Shown here: one piece after another, positions 45,658 through 55,028 of the stretch
Layout of the letters: each line of letters begins with the position of its first letter
Numbering within the stretch: the stretch's first letter is position 1
DNA from: Thermosynechococcus sp. CL-1
GTDB taxonomy: Bacteria > Cyanobacteriota > Cyanobacteriia > Thermosynechococcales > Thermosynechococcaceae
Direction: 5' to 3'
Length of the DNA: 64,000 nucleotides
NCBI RefSeq assembly: GCF_008386235.1
Contig: NZ_CP040671.1
Location: 186,001 to 250,000 of the forward strand
Notes under the pieces: generated by a model
What the model was told of the DNA's origin: nothing
The model's input: only the letters and a program-made list of their open reading frames with translations
Database searches by the model: none
Translations under genes and position numbers: made by a program

Positions 45658-48600
45658 ATGATTATAGATGAATTTGAGCATTTTACTGAATTATTGGTCA
45701 ACTACACCGATGATCTCATTTGCCTGCACGAACCGGATGGCAACTATCTATATGTGACTCCCTCCAGCAAAACCCTTTTAGGCTATTCTCCTGAAGAACT
45801 GATTGGTAAGAGTCCCTACACATTATTTCATCCTGAAGATGCAGAGCGCATTCGCAGTGGTGCCCATGCCCTCACCCTGCAAGGCAGTGTGAATGTGATA
45901 GAAACCTATCGCATCCGCAAAAAGCATGGCGGATATGTTTGGTTGGAAACCCTCACGCACCCCATTTGTGATGCAGGGGGAAATGTTTTATTTTTAGTCT
46001 CCACATCGCGGGATATTACCCGTCGCCGTCAACTCGAGCTAGAGCTACAAGCCAAGCAAGAACTACTGGAAGCCTTTTTTCAACAATCCCTTGAGGCCTG
46101 CTTCTTCATGATGTTGGATCAGCCCATCCGCTGGGATGACACAGTCAACAAAGAGGAAATCTTGGAGTATGTCCTTGATCATCAGCGGATTACGCGTGTC
46201 AACAGTGCCTTTGCCCAGCAGTATCAATTACCGCCGCAGGAGCTGATTGGCCTGACGCCGCGCATTTGCTTTAAGGATGATCTGGAACTCGCCAAACGGC
46301 TGTGGCGAGCACTCTTTGATCTGGGCTATTTTCACATTGAAATTGAACTCCACCGCCGCGATGGTAGCTCCTTTTGGGTGGAGGGGAACTATGTGTGCCT
46401 CTACAACCAAAATAAGGAAATCATTGGCCACTTTGGCGTGCAGCGGGACATTAGCGATCGCATGCGTCTGCAAGCAGAAATTGCCCAAAAAACCGCTGAA
46501 TTAGAGTATTTCTTTGGCTCTTCCCTAGAGCTATTTATGATTGCCGATAGTGAGGGACGGCTGCGGCGGGTGAATCAACACTGGCATACCTGCCTGGGCT
46601 ATGACCTGAATCGGTTGGCAGGGGCAAAGTTTGAGGAATTTCTCCACCCCGGCGATCGCCCCCGCCATCGGGAAATGCAGCAACGTCTCCTTGCTGGGGA
46701 GCAAATCACTAACCACACGATTCGCCTGCGCACCCAAGGGGGAGACTACCGCTGGTATGAATGGCAAGGCCTGCTCAGTCAAGGGCGCATCTATGGCGCA
46801 GCGCGGGATGTCACGGAACAGCGCCAATTTAGCGATCGCCTGCAAGCGGCCTACAACCAAGTGACTGATATTTTGGAGAGCATGTCGGATCACTTTTTTG
46901 AAGTGGATCGCGACTTCACAGTTATCTATGTCAACGGGAATTTTTGCCGTCTAGTGGGGAAATCTGCCTCAGAGATGCTGGGGAAAAACCTCTGGGATCT
47001 CTTTCCCGATGAGCGCAACTCAATTTTTGAAAGCCAAAGTCGGCAGGCAATGGCGGAGGAAACCCCTGTCCAATTTGAAACCTTCTATGAGGGGCTGAAC
47101 CAATGGTTTGCGGTACGGGCTTTTCCCACTGGCCGAGGCCTTGCGGTTTTCTTCCAGAATATTACGCTTCAGGTGGACTCCACTACTTCGTTACAGCGAC
47201 GGCAAACCCAAGCGGAACTCCTGCATCGGCTAACCTTGAAAATTCGCCGTTCCCTTGATCTGGAAACGGTTCTTAAAACCGCCCTTGAGGAAGTGCGTCA
47301 ACTGCTGGGGGTCGATCGCACGCTGATTTTCCAGTTCTATGCCGATGGCCGGGGTGAGGTGGTGGCTGAATCGGTAGCGGCACCGCAGTTTTCTCTCATG
47401 CACCGCACCTTCTATGACCCCTGTTTCCACCGTGAGTCTGCCGAAGCCTATCTTCAGGGGCGGGTACTGGCGGTTGCTGATATTAACACCGCTGAAATGA
47501 CCCAGTGTCATCGCGACTTTCTCAACCAATTGCAGGTGCGGGCCTCCTTAGTTGTCCCGATTATTGAAGAGGAACGTCTCTGGGGATTACTCCTGTGCCA
47601 CCACTGCTCTTCTCCTCGACCTTGGGCGATTGACGAGGTGGAGCTGATCCGCCAACTGGGGGAACAACTGGGCTTTGGCATCAACCGTGCCGAATTGGTC
47701 AGTGCCCTCCATCAGGAAAAGGAACGCTATCGGCGGGTTCTTGAGGCACAGACAGAATTGCTCTATCGCTGTACCCCTGAGGGACATCTCACCTTTGGCA
47801 ATCCCGCCTTCTTTCGCTATCTGGCTGAAGCAGGGATGAGTTGCGATTTTGGCGATGTGATCCAGCATCCCTTTGATCCGCTGACGCAGCAACGCTTCCA
47901 ACAACACCTGCAAGCCCTCACCCCCACGCAGTCCATCAGCACGATTGAATGTGGCGTGACTTTTGGTGAAGGACGTTTTGCTTGGTTTGAATGGACAACC
48001 CGCGCTTTTTTTGATCACCAAGGTCGCTGTGTGGAGTATCAATGTGTGGGACGCGACATTACCCGCCGCAAGGAAATGGAGGATCGCTTAATTCACGATG
48101 CCCTCCACGATGCCCTGACAGGACTCCCCAACCGTACGCTGCTCCAAGATCGCTTAAAACACTGCTGGCGCCAGTATCAACGCCATCGCGATCGCCCCTT
48201 TGCCGTTGTTTTTATTGATATTGATCGCTTTAAGCGGGTTAACGATAGCTTGGGACACCAAGCAGGAGATCAGGTGCTGATTACCCTTGCCCAGCGGATG
48301 CAAAGTGTGGTGCCGGAGGGGGATACCTTGGCTCACCTGAGTGGCGATGAGTTTGTGGTGCTGTGTGAAGATCTGGATCCGGAGCAAATGGTGGCTCAGG
48401 TAGAAGCACGGGTTGCCGATCTAGAGCGGGTGATTCAGGAGCCCTTGGTCATTGATGGCCATCTGTTAAGTCTCAGTGCCAGCATTGGCGTCACCTTTAG
48501 CGATCGCGACGCTGCCTCTGCCGCTACCCTCCTGCGGGATGCTGACATTGCCATGTACCAAGCAAAAAAACAGGGATTAGGGCAGTATCGGATTTTTGAC

Positions 48601-49380
48601 CCCCAAATGCACACCCAAGCCCAGAGTTGCTTTACGCTGGAGAGTCAACTGCATCAGGCGATCGCCAACAGTGAGCTACAGGTCTATTTTCAGCCCATTA
48701 TTGAGCTGGAGAGCGGGGCGCTCGTGGGTCTTGAGGCCCTGAGCCGTTGGTTTGATCCTGAAAAGGGTGAAATTCCTGCCGCTGAATTTATTGCCCTTGC
48801 GGAGCAAGCAGGTCTCATTGTCAGCCTTGGCCGACAGGTCTTTGAACGGGCGATCCAGGAATTCAGCCAGTGGCGGCAACAGGACAGCCGTCGCCAGACC
48901 ATGACCTTGGGCATTAATATCTCGCCTCAACAACTGGTGGATGCCAACTTTGTTAGTGATATTTTGGCGGCGCTGCGCAGTGCCCAATTGCCCCCTCATC
49001 TGTTGCATCTGGAGATCACGGAAACGACCATGATCCGCAACCTTGAAGCCACATTGCAGGTGGCCGAGGAACTGCAACAACTGGGGGTTGCCCTCAACAT
49101 TGATGACTTTGGCACGGGCTATTCCTCCCTGAGTCGGTTGCATCAGTTGCCGATCCACGCCCTGAAAATCGATCGCTCCTTTGTCCAGAGCTTAGAGCAG
49201 AGCCAAGCGGCTCAGGAAATTATTGGTGCCGTGATTGCCCTCGGTAAAAGCCTGCGCTTAGATGTGGTGGCAGAGGGGGTGGAAACAGCGACCCAAGCCG
49301 CCCAATTGATTGATCTCGGTTGTCGCTACGGCCAAGGCTACCTCTTTTATCCGCCATTGCCGATTGATTGCTTGCCCTAG
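45658..49380 (+). CDS. multi-PAS/GAF diguanylate cyclase-like and phosphodiesterase protein
   Basis: 1240 residues, no membrane helices. Order: PAS with PAC (about 8-125), second PAS (about 135-270), PAS (about 285-390), PAS (about 395-510), GAF (about 530-690), PAS (about 700-820), GGDEF domain (about 835-1000) and EAL (about 1010-1235). The GGDEF motif is SGDEF and lacks an upstream RxxD inhibitory site. The EAL domain keeps LEALSRW, GINISPQQL, LEITETT, IDDFGTGYSSL, LKIDRSF, AEGVE and GQGY, so phosphodiesterase activity is likely, with the SGDEF domain perhaps regulatory. No clear Shine-Dalgarno before ATG 45658. Element A lies upstream. Confidence 0.92.
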   Translation: MIIDEFEHFTELLVNYTDDLICLHEPDGNYLYVTPSSKTLLGYSPEELIGKSPYTLFHPEDAERIRSGAHALTLQGSVNVIETYRIRKKHGGYVWLETLTHPICDAGGNVLFLVSTSRDITRRRQLELELQAKQELLEAFFQQSLEACFFMMLDQPIRWDDTVNKEEILEYVLDHQRITRVNSAFAQQYQLPPQELIGLTPRICFKDDLELAKRLWRALFDLGYFHIEIELHRRDGSSFWVEGNYVCLYNQNKEIIGHFGVQRDISDRMRLQAEIAQKTAELEYFFGSSLELFMIADSEGRLRRVNQHWHTCLGYDLNRLAGAKFEEFLHPGDRPRHREMQQRLLAGEQITNHTIRLRTQGGDYRWYEWQGLLSQGRIYGAARDVTEQRQFSDRLQAAYNQVTDILESMSDHFFEVDRDFTVIYVNGNFCRLVGKSASEMLGKNLWDLFPDERNSIFESQSRQAMAEETPVQFETFYEGLNQWFAVRAFPTGRGLAVFFQNITLQVDSTTSLQRRQTQAELLHRLTLKIRRSLDLETVLKTALEEVRQLLGVDRTLIFQFYADGRGEVVAESVAAPQFSLMHRTFYDPCFHRESAEAYLQGRVLAVADINTAEMTQCHRDFLNQLQVRASLVVPIIEEERLWGLLLCHHCSSPRPWAIDEVELIRQLGEQLGFGINRAELVSALHQEKERYRRVLEAQTELLYRCTPEGHLTFGNPAFFRYLAEAGMSCDFGDVIQHPFDPLTQQRFQQHLQALTPTQSISTIECGVTFGEGRFAWFEWTTRAFFDHQGRCVEYQCVGRDITRRKEMEDRLIHDALHDALTGLPNRTLLQDRLKHCWRQYQRHRDRPFAVVFIDIDRFKRVNDSLGHQAGDQVLITLAQRMQSVVPEGDTLAHLSGDEFVVLCEDLDPEQMVAQVEARVADLERVIQEPLVIDGHLLSLSASIGVTFSDRDAASAATLLRDADIAMYQAKKQGLGQYRIFDPQMHTQAQSCFTLESQLHQAIANSELQVYFQPIIELESGALVGLEALSRWFDPEKGEIPAAEFIALAEQAGLIVSLGRQVFERAIQEFSQWRQQDSRRQTMTLGINISPQQLVDANFVSDILAALRSAQLPPHLLHLEITETTMIRNLEATLQVAEELQQLGVALNIDDFGTGYSSLSRLHQLPIHALKIDRSFVQSLEQSQAAQEIIGAVIALGKSLRLDVVAEGVETATQAAQLIDLGCRYGQGYLFYPPLPIDCLP

Positions 49381-49826
49381 GATTTGCTGCTGGTATCCTC
49401 ATGGGGAAGAAAGGGCAGGCTTTCCCACCAACTTTGATAGTTTTTCGTCATTTCCTGCCACCAGTCGGCGGGCTGTTGCAGTGCCTGTTGCAGGCGATCG
49501 CGCTCCTGTTCGAGACGTTGAAGGTTCATCTCCAGTTGGTGATAGGTGGTTTCTAGGGTGGTGAGTTGAGCATTGAGGGCTTGGTGTTGCTGTTGCCAGT
49601 AATCGCTGTCTGCTCGTAATTGTTGATTTTCGGCGGCTATTGCCTGCAGTTGGTGCTGGAGTTGATTGCAGTGATCTTGCAGTCGCACGACTTCGGCTTC
49701 GAGGGCGGCTTTTTGCGAGGGGTGTTGTAGCGATCGCAGAATTGTCCACAGCAGAATCAGGGTGGCAACCACGCCATAGCTGGCCAGTGCCCAAGTCCCC
49801 TGTGCAGATAATGCCGCCCACACCAT
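49377..49826 (-). CDS. small membrane-anchored coiled-coil protein
   Basis: 149 residues: one N-terminal membrane helix (about 8-30, WALASYGVVATLILLWTIL), then a long glutamine/leucine coiled coil (about 40-120) and a short C-terminal tail. Unknown function. It starts ten bases after the cysteine desulfurase stop on the same strand. Its TAG stop shares the palindromic CTAG (49377-49380) with the stop of the convergent GGDEF-EAL gene. Confidence 0.7.
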   Translation of the reverse strand: MVWAALSAQGTWALASYGVVATLILLWTILRSLQHPSQKAALEAEVVRLQDHCNQLQHQLQAIAAENQQLRADSDYWQQQHQALNAQLTTLETTYHQLEMNLQRLEQERDRLQQALQQPADWWQEMTKNYQSWWESLPFLPHEDTSSKS

Positions 49827-49835
49827 GGATACACC

Positions 49836-51005
49836 CTAGGAAAGAGATACTGCTAAGGGGGGAGCGATCGCCTCGGCAAGATATTGCCGCAGCACCATGG
49901 CCAACCAATCGACATCGGCAGCGGTGGTCTCTCGCCCCAAGGTAATGCGTATCCCTGCTTTGGCGGTTTCAGGATCGTAGCCCATGGCCAAGAGGGTGGG
50001 ACTGGGTTGGGTTTGACCACTTTGACAGGCGGATCCCGCACTAATGCCAATGCCCGCAAGGTTGAGTTGCCGTACAAAGGTTTTGCCATTCAAGGGTTGG
50101 CCGTGGCGATCGCGCACAATCAAACTCAAATGATGGGGCAATCGCTGCCATGGATGCCCTGTTCGTTCCACTTGGGGATGATCCTGCAACTGCTGCCACA
50201 GGCGATCGCGCAGTTGAGCAAGGCGCATCGGTTCTGTCGCTAGTTCAGTGGCGACCCATTCCGCTGCCACCCCAAAGCCCACCAAGGTCGGCACCGCTTG
50301 GGTTCCCGCCCTGAGGCCCAGTTCTTGTCCCCCGCCACGCAAGAGCGGCTCTAGGGGTACCCCCGATCGCACATAGAGCGCCCCCGCTCCCTGAGGGCCA
50401 TAAATTTTATGACTGGACAGCGAGAGTAAATCTACTCCCAAGCGTCGTACGTCAAGGGGAACTCGTCCCGCCACCTGAACCGCATCCGTATGGAAGAGCA
50501 CCCCCGCCTCTTGACAAATGGCTGCGAGTTCAGCAATGGGTTGCAGCGTGCCCACCTCACTTTGGCCGTAGATGATCGAGACCAAGACCGTGTTCGGCTG
50601 CAAAGCCTGCCGTAGTTGGGCGGGTTCCACCTGTCCCCAGTGATTCACCGCTAAGCGGGTCACTTGCCAGCCTTGAGCTTCAAGGGCCGCCGCGGGTTGA
50701 GCCACCGCCGAATGCTCGACCGCCGAAATAATCAGATGCTGAGGTTGGCGATAGCGTTGGCAAATTCCCCACAGGGCAAGATTATCCGCTTCTGTGCCCC
50801 CAGAGGTAAAAATGATTTCATCCGCTTGGGCATGAATCAGCCCTGCCACCTGCAGCCGTGCCTGTTCAAGGGCGATCGCTGCACGTTGCCCCCACTCGTG
50901 AATACTCGATGGATTGCCCCACTGCTGTTCATAGGCCGCCACCATCGCTGCAATAGCCTCTGCTCGACAGGGGGTCGTTGCACCATAGTCGAAATACAGT
51001 TGCAT
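49836..51005 (-). CDS. cysteine desulfurase (IscS/NifS family)
   Basis: PLP enzyme releasing sulfur from cysteine for iron-sulfur clusters and tRNA thiolation. 389 residues starting MQLYFDYGATTPCRAEA, with TSGGTEADNLAL, the PLP lysine in LSLSSHKIYGPQGAG and the catalytic cysteine in SAGSACQSG. Cyanobacteria have several paralogues and this window does not show which one this is. It is 54 bases after the 76-aa gene on the same strand and probably co-transcribed. Confidence 0.92.
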   Translation of the reverse strand: MQLYFDYGATTPCRAEAIAAMVAAYEQQWGNPSSIHEWGQRAAIALEQARLQVAGLIHAQADEIIFTSGGTEADNLALWGICQRYRQPQHLIISAVEHSAVAQPAAALEAQGWQVTRLAVNHWGQVEPAQLRQALQPNTVLVSIIYGQSEVGTLQPIAELAAICQEAGVLFHTDAVQVAGRVPLDVRRLGVDLLSLSSHKIYGPQGAGALYVRSGVPLEPLLRGGGQELGLRAGTQAVPTLVGFGVAAEWVATELATEPMRLAQLRDRLWQQLQDHPQVERTGHPWQRLPHHLSLIVRDRHGQPLNGKTFVRQLNLAGIGISAGSACQSGQTQPSPTLLAMGYDPETAKAGIRITLGRETTAADVDWLAMVLRQYLAEAIAPPLAVSLS

Positions 51006-51059
51006 GGGCAGGAGCAGCTCCCAAAAACCAATGGCGGAACTGTCATAAAACCCAGTCCC

Positions 51060-51290
51060 TTAAGCCAATTGTAACCGATTATTCCCTAGCTCCTTTTTGC
51101 TGCCAAACCGCTGAATCTGAGAGATGACTTGAATTTCCCCCGCAATAATCCCTGTAACCAGCTCCTGCATTGCTTGATATTCTGTGGCGCTCAGGGAACG
51201 CTGCCACAACAATTCATTGATCTGCCGCTCTTGAGCAGGGGTTACGATCCGAGTCGCCTGAATACGGCGGATTAGCTCCAGCAGCGTCAT
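51060..51290 (-). CDS. small conserved protein of unknown function
   Basis: 76 residues, mostly helical (MTLLELIRRIQATRIVTPAQ, ATEYQAMQELVTGIIAGEI), soluble. It precedes the cysteine desulfurase gene on the same strand. I know no function. The AGCGTCAT region fits ATG 51290. Confidence 0.6.
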   Translation of the reverse strand: MTLLELIRRIQATRIVTPAQERQINELLWQRSLSATEYQAMQELVTGIIAGEIQVISQIQRFGSKKELGNNRLQLA

Positions 51291-51354
51291 ACATCAATCC
51301 CCTTGCAATTTGCGTGTATGGTCTCAACTATGCCAGTGCTTCACAAAGCTTAAC

Positions 51355-51370
51355 TGTGATCAACAGCACA
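51355..51370. promoter_or_regulatory. CRP-type site candidate
   Basis: TGTGA-N6-GCACA matches the cAMP receptor consensus TGTGA-N6-TCACA at nine of ten positions. It lies 65 bases upstream of the minus-strand 76-aa gene and desulfurase. SyCRP1-type regulators exist in cyanobacteria. A single near-match could be chance. Confidence 0.3.
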
Positions 51371-51425
51371 CAAAGACGTTGATCTCAATCACAAGTTCCT
51401 ATTTGAGACTGAAAATAGTTGCTCT

Positions 51426-52631
51426 TTAGAACTCCACGTTGAGGGTGTCCCATGCCACCTGCGGATACAGGCATTCGAGTTCCTCTAGGCAGGTAAACTT
51501 TTGCTGCCGCCGCCGCTCCAAAATCGCATTGGCTGTAGCAGCGTCAATTCCCAGTTTCTGCTGCATTTGTTGGCGGGTGGCACGGTTGATGGCGATCGCT
51601 GGCGCAATTTTCTGAGCAACAGCAACCGTTTTCTCCTCACCCCGATTGATCAGGATATCCCCTTTCTCTGGCGCAGTAGCTACAGCTGGATTGTCTTGGG
51701 GCGCGTCCCGGGGAATTTCGTAATGGAGAAAATCCCGCGCCAAGCGAGTATTGGGGAAAATGGCTTGTGCTTCCGCAAGCAGATCCTCCACCTGCACGGG
51801 ATTGCCGGGGGCGTAGCGGGCACTAAAGTGGGTGAGGAAGAGCAATTTCACTTGGGCAAAGGCCGCCACCTGAGCCGCCATCGTGGATGTAGAATGCAGC
51901 CGTGCAAAAGCCAGATCCGCCTCCTGATGGGAAAATGTCGCCTCGTGGATGAGGACATCCGCCTGTTGGGCTAATTCAACCGCGCTTTCACAAAAGACTG
52001 TATCGGTGCAATAAACCATACTGCGCCCCCGCTGCGGTGGATCACAGAAGTCGCGGCCATCAAAGGTGCGGCCATCTGCGAGGGCGATTGTTTTTCCCTG
52101 CTTGAGTTGACCATACAGTGGTCCAAAGGGAATTCCCAAGGCTTGGGCTTTTTCCACATGAAAGCGACCGGGGCGATCGCTCTCGGTGACGCGGTAGCCA
52201 AAGGCGGGAACACGATGATGCAGCAGCCGACAGGTCACGGTAAACTCGCCATCACTAAAGACTTCCCCCGGCTCCACCGTATGCACCTGCAACTTGTAGG
52301 GAAGCCGCATCACAGACCAGCGCAAACAACTGGCAATGTAGCGATCCAATGTCGGCGGGCCATAGACATCAATTTGACTCACGGTTCCCGCAAGGCCGCA
52401 ACTGGCAAGCAAGCCCATCAGGCCAAAGATGTGATCGCCGTGCATGTGGGTAATGAAAATGCGGCGGATCTGACTGGTTCGCAGGTCACTGCGCAGCAAT
52501 TGGTGCTGGGTGGCTTCACCGCAGTCAAAGAGCCAAATTTCCTTGCGCTGGGGCAGCCGCAGAGCCACACTGGAAACATTGCGTGTGCGGGTGGGCACCC
52601 CAGAACTGGTGCCTAGAAATGTAATTTCCAC
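51426..52631 (-). CDS. rnz: ribonuclease Z with C-terminal helix-hairpin-helix-like extension
   Basis: Metallo-beta-lactamase-fold nuclease that matures tRNA 3' ends. The first about 310 residues are a standard RNase [22 protein letters not shown], zinc motif [37 protein letters not shown]. The remaining about 90 residues are unusual: an alanine/proline linker then [30 protein letters not shown] when read in parts, which resembles a ComEA-type helix-hairpin-helix DNA/RNA binding unit. GTG 52631 starts two bases after the stop of the DUF3386 gene, so they are coupled. Confidence 0.9.
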   Translation of the reverse strand: MEITFLGTSSGVPTRTRNVSSVALRLPQRKEIWLFDCGEATQHQLLRSDLRTSQIRRIFITHMHGDHIFGLMGLLASCGLAGTVSQIDVYGPPTLDRYIASCLRWSVMRLPYKLQVHTVEPGEVFSDGEFTVTCRLLHHRVPAFGYRVTESDRPGRFHVEKAQALGIPFGPLYGQLKQGKTIALADGRTFDGRDFCDPPQRGRSMVYCTDTVFCESAVELAQQADVLIHEATFSHQEADLAFARLHSTSTMAAQVAAFAQVKLLFLTHFSARYAPGNPVQVEDLLAEAQAIFPNTRLARDFLHYEIPRDAPQDNPAVATAPEKGDILINRGEEKTVAVAQKIAPAIAINRATRQQMQQKLGIDAATANAILERRRQQKFTCLEELECLYPQVAWDTLNVEF

Positions 52632-52633
52632 GC

Positions 52634-53305
52634 TTAGTCGTCTAGGAGTTGCAGGTCATCAAAACGAATTTCAAAGGTGCTGGTCTGACCATTTTCATGG
52701 GTGCGCACCACCTGCCGGCTCATCAGGTAGTAATTGCCGACGGGCACATAGGTATCCTCAAACTCCATTTGCCGCAGCACTTCGTTGGTTTGCGGATTGC
52801 GGAAGATAGCCACATAGTTGGTGGAAATGTAGCCTGCACCGGTATCAAGGGCTTCACGGTGGGTAATGGCAAAGGCAACTCGCCCCATGACACGGCTGAC
52901 ATAGACAATTTGATTGTCCCGCACCTTGTAGTTCGACCCCATGGCGTCACCGCTAACGAGGATTTCCACTGCCCCACTGGCGTCGGTTTCCCCAGCTTGG
53001 AAGGTGTTTTTGCCGTGGGCGGCTTCAAAACGGTTGCGCTTGCGATGGACAATCACATCCCGCAATTGGTTGTAGAGGGATTCGCGGACTTGTTCGTCTT
53101 CTATGCCACTCACTTCAACGGCGTAGTCGCGGCTAACTTTTACCTGCCCTTGGTAGGTGCGATCGCCCTCAATGAGCGTGACCTTGGCCGTAAAGCCGGG
53201 AAAATTCTCATCCCATGTGTAACGATTTTCGTAGGCAGCGCGAAAGAGCGCCTCAGCATCAAGAGCCTGTGTCGCTGGCATGGGGGCATCCTCAGTAACA
53301 GTCAC
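52634..53305 (-). CDS. DUF3386 protein
   Basis: 223 residues, soluble, with the DUF3386 stretches [46 protein letters not shown] read in parts, and [22 protein letters not shown]. Proteins of this family are widespread in cyanobacteria and plants. Function unknown. It is first in a two-gene operon with rnz. ATG 53279 (MPATQ) is an alternative start to the one used here. Confidence 0.88.
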   Translation of the reverse strand: MTVTEDAPMPATQALDAEALFRAAYENRYTWDENFPGFTAKVTLIEGDRTYQGQVKVSRDYAVEVSGIEDEQVRESLYNQLRDVIVHRKRNRFEAAHGKNTFQAGETDASGAVEILVSGDAMGSNYKVRDNQIVYVSRVMGRVAFAITHREALDTGAGYISTNYVAIFRNPQTNEVLRQMEFEDTYVPVGNYYLMSRQVVRTHENGQTSTFEIRFDDLQLLDD

Positions 53306-53353
53306 ATTGTTTTAAGATAACTCAATTTTCTGACCCCTTGACGACCACGTATA

Positions 53354-53395
53354 TCTAGTGTTCACTAGGGTTAAATCATTGCGCACTACACTAGA
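53354..53395. promoter_or_regulatory. cluster of CTAGTG/CACTAG half-sites
   Basis: CTAGTG (53355-53360) and CACTAG (53363-53368) form a 14-base inverted repeat, and another CACTAGA lies at 53389-53395, inverse to TCTAGTG at 53354. Three copies of one half-site within 42 bases in a divergent promoter region (DUF3386 left, CobO-like right) suggest an operator. An ACCCC/GGGGT hairpin follows near 53401. Confidence 0.45.
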
Positions 53396-53444
53396 TGTAT
53401 AACCCCTAGGGGGTCGTTCTCCTTTTTAACTGGACAGGAACACG

Positions 53445-53978
53445 ATGGTGGCACAACTCGCGGTTTCCGTTTCTGAGGCAGGCTTGCCCCTAACCTATGG
53501 TATTGAGGGAGTGGTGCAGGTGTTTACCTGTCCGCAGCGACACTTTTTCACCACGGTCATGGCGCAGGCGTTGCGGGTTGCTGCCCAGGGCAGTGGTGTC
53601 CTGATTGTGCAATTCCTCAAGGGGGGGATTCAAACGGGAATCGCGCATCCGATTCAGTTGGGTCAGCATCTCACGTGGTGGCGACCGGCGCTGCAACGCT
53701 GTTTAGGCCAAGGAGATTCGATCACTGCCGAAGAAAAAGCCGCAGTGCGTGAGCTATGGCAGCATCTGCAAACCACGGTGCAAGGGGGACAGCATCGCTT
53801 GGTGGTCTTAGATGAGGTAAGTGTGGCCATTCAACTGGGGGTGCTAACTGAAGCAGAGGTACTGGATTTTCTCCAGAATCGCCCACGTACTCTCGATGTC
53901 ATGCTGACAGGACCTGAAATGCCAGAATCGCTGCTGGCGATCGCTGACCAAATTACGCAGTTGCGGCGTTTAATTTAG
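53445..53978 (+). CDS. CobO-like corrinoid adenosyltransferase relative lacking Walker A
   Basis: 177 residues. The C-terminal two thirds follow the CobO/BtuR fold: VLIVQFLKGG, LVVLDEVSVAIQLGVLTEAEVLDFLQNRP when read in parts, and VMLTGPEMPESLLAIADQITQLR. In true CobO the N-terminus carries a P-loop GNGKGKTTAA; here the equivalent segment reads TCPQRHFFTTVMAQAL, without the glycine/lysine loop. ATP binding is therefore unlikely in the usual way. It may be a structural or regulatory paralogue, or a differently acting enzyme. Confidence 0.78.
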   Translation: MVAQLAVSVSEAGLPLTYGIEGVVQVFTCPQRHFFTTVMAQALRVAAQGSGVLIVQFLKGGIQTGIAHPIQLGQHLTWWRPALQRCLGQGDSITAEEKAAVRELWQHLQTTVQGGQHRLVVLDEVSVAIQLGVLTEAEVLDFLQNRPRTLDVMLTGPEMPESLLAIADQITQLRRLI

Positions 53979-53987
53979 GTTTTAGGT

Positions 53988-54875
53988 CTAATTTAGGGCA
54001 GCAGAAACGGTTTCTAACCACTCCAGTAGATACTCATTCACTAAGTCGGGTTGCTCCTGCTGCACAAAGTGACCACAGTAGTCCAAGTATTGAATTTTCA
54101 GTTCCTTAACGTAGGCTTCGGTGCCGTAGGTGAGTTCCATACCCAAGGTGGGGTCTTGGCGCCCCCAGAGCATCAAGGTTGGTACGTCTAGCATGCCCCA
54201 CTCCCGACTCCACAGACTTTGCAACCCCGCACGGTAGTAGTTAAGCATTCCCGAGAGGGCACCGCGGTGGGCGGCGGCATCTTGATAAAGTGCCAAGTCT
54301 GCGGGTCGAATGGCCTGCTGGTTCACTGCGGCCCAGCGAAAAATTTGGGCGATCGCTCCATAGCCCCCCCACTCCAAGAGGATCTCTGGTAGCCACGGCA
54401 GTTGAAACAGCAGCATATAGCTACTGCGCAACCATTGCTCGAAACTCAACTGTTGAAACTTAGCAGGATGGGGACAGGCTAGCACACTCAGGGTTTGAAT
54501 CCGCTGCGGCACCGCATAGGCCACGCCCCAAGCCACCATCCCTCCCCAATCATGTCCCACCAAATGACAGCGAGGATAGCCAAGGCCGTCAATGACACCG
54601 ACAATGTCGAGAATTAACTCGTCAAGAACATAGCTAGCGGTATCTTGGGGTTTATCGCTGAGATTATAGCCGCGCAAATCTAGGGCAACGACTTTGTGCT
54701 TTTCCGCCAAGACAGGAATTTGGTGTCGCCAAGAGTACCAAAACTCGGGAAAGCCGTGGAGCAGCAGCACCAACTCCCCTTCTCCTTGGGTGACATAGTG
54801 GAGACGGATACCATTGGAGACAATAAACTTATGGATCCACGGGCCTTCAATCATATGCACCTTGGGGGCTGGCAC
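53988..54875 (-). CDS. alpha/beta hydrolase (epoxide hydrolase-like)
   Basis: 295 residues of the alpha/beta hydrolase fold: oxyanion motif LLHGFPEFWYSWRHQ, RGYNLSDKP, nucleophile elbow GHDWGGMVAW with aspartate as nucleophile, as in epoxide hydrolases and haloalkane dehalogenases, and the catalytic histidine in YCGHFVQQEQP. Substrate not predictable. Ends ten bases from the CobO-like gene on the other strand. Confidence 0.88.
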   Translation of the reverse strand: MPAPKVHMIEGPWIHKFIVSNGIRLHYVTQGEGELVLLLHGFPEFWYSWRHQIPVLAEKHKVVALDLRGYNLSDKPQDTASYVLDELILDIVGVIDGLGYPRCHLVGHDWGGMVAWGVAYAVPQRIQTLSVLACPHPAKFQQLSFEQWLRSSYMLLFQLPWLPEILLEWGGYGAIAQIFRWAAVNQQAIRPADLALYQDAAAHRGALSGMLNYYRAGLQSLWSREWGMLDVPTLMLWGRQDPTLGMELTYGTEAYVKELKIQYLDYCGHFVQQEQPDLVNEYLLEWLETVSAALN

Positions 54876-54930
54876 TTTCCACTATAACCAAGGGAACTCT
54901 GCAGGATGGTGTTGCTCCTGCCTCGCAAAT

Positions 54931-54961
54931 AAAACCCCCCAGATGGAATGCGCCGTGGGGG
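54931..54961 (-). terminator. intrinsic terminator, minus strand
   Basis: Read on the minus strand, CCCCCA pairs with TGGGGG around a 14-base loop and is followed by TTTTATTT. It lies about 70 bases beyond the stop of the 65-aa gene at 55029 and would end its transcript before the hydrolase gene. Confidence 0.75.
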
Positions 54962-55028
54962 TAATATGTGACCTAAGGAGTCAGAATGCTCCTAGTATAG
55001 GGGCAAAGCTTACAATTCTTACCAATTT

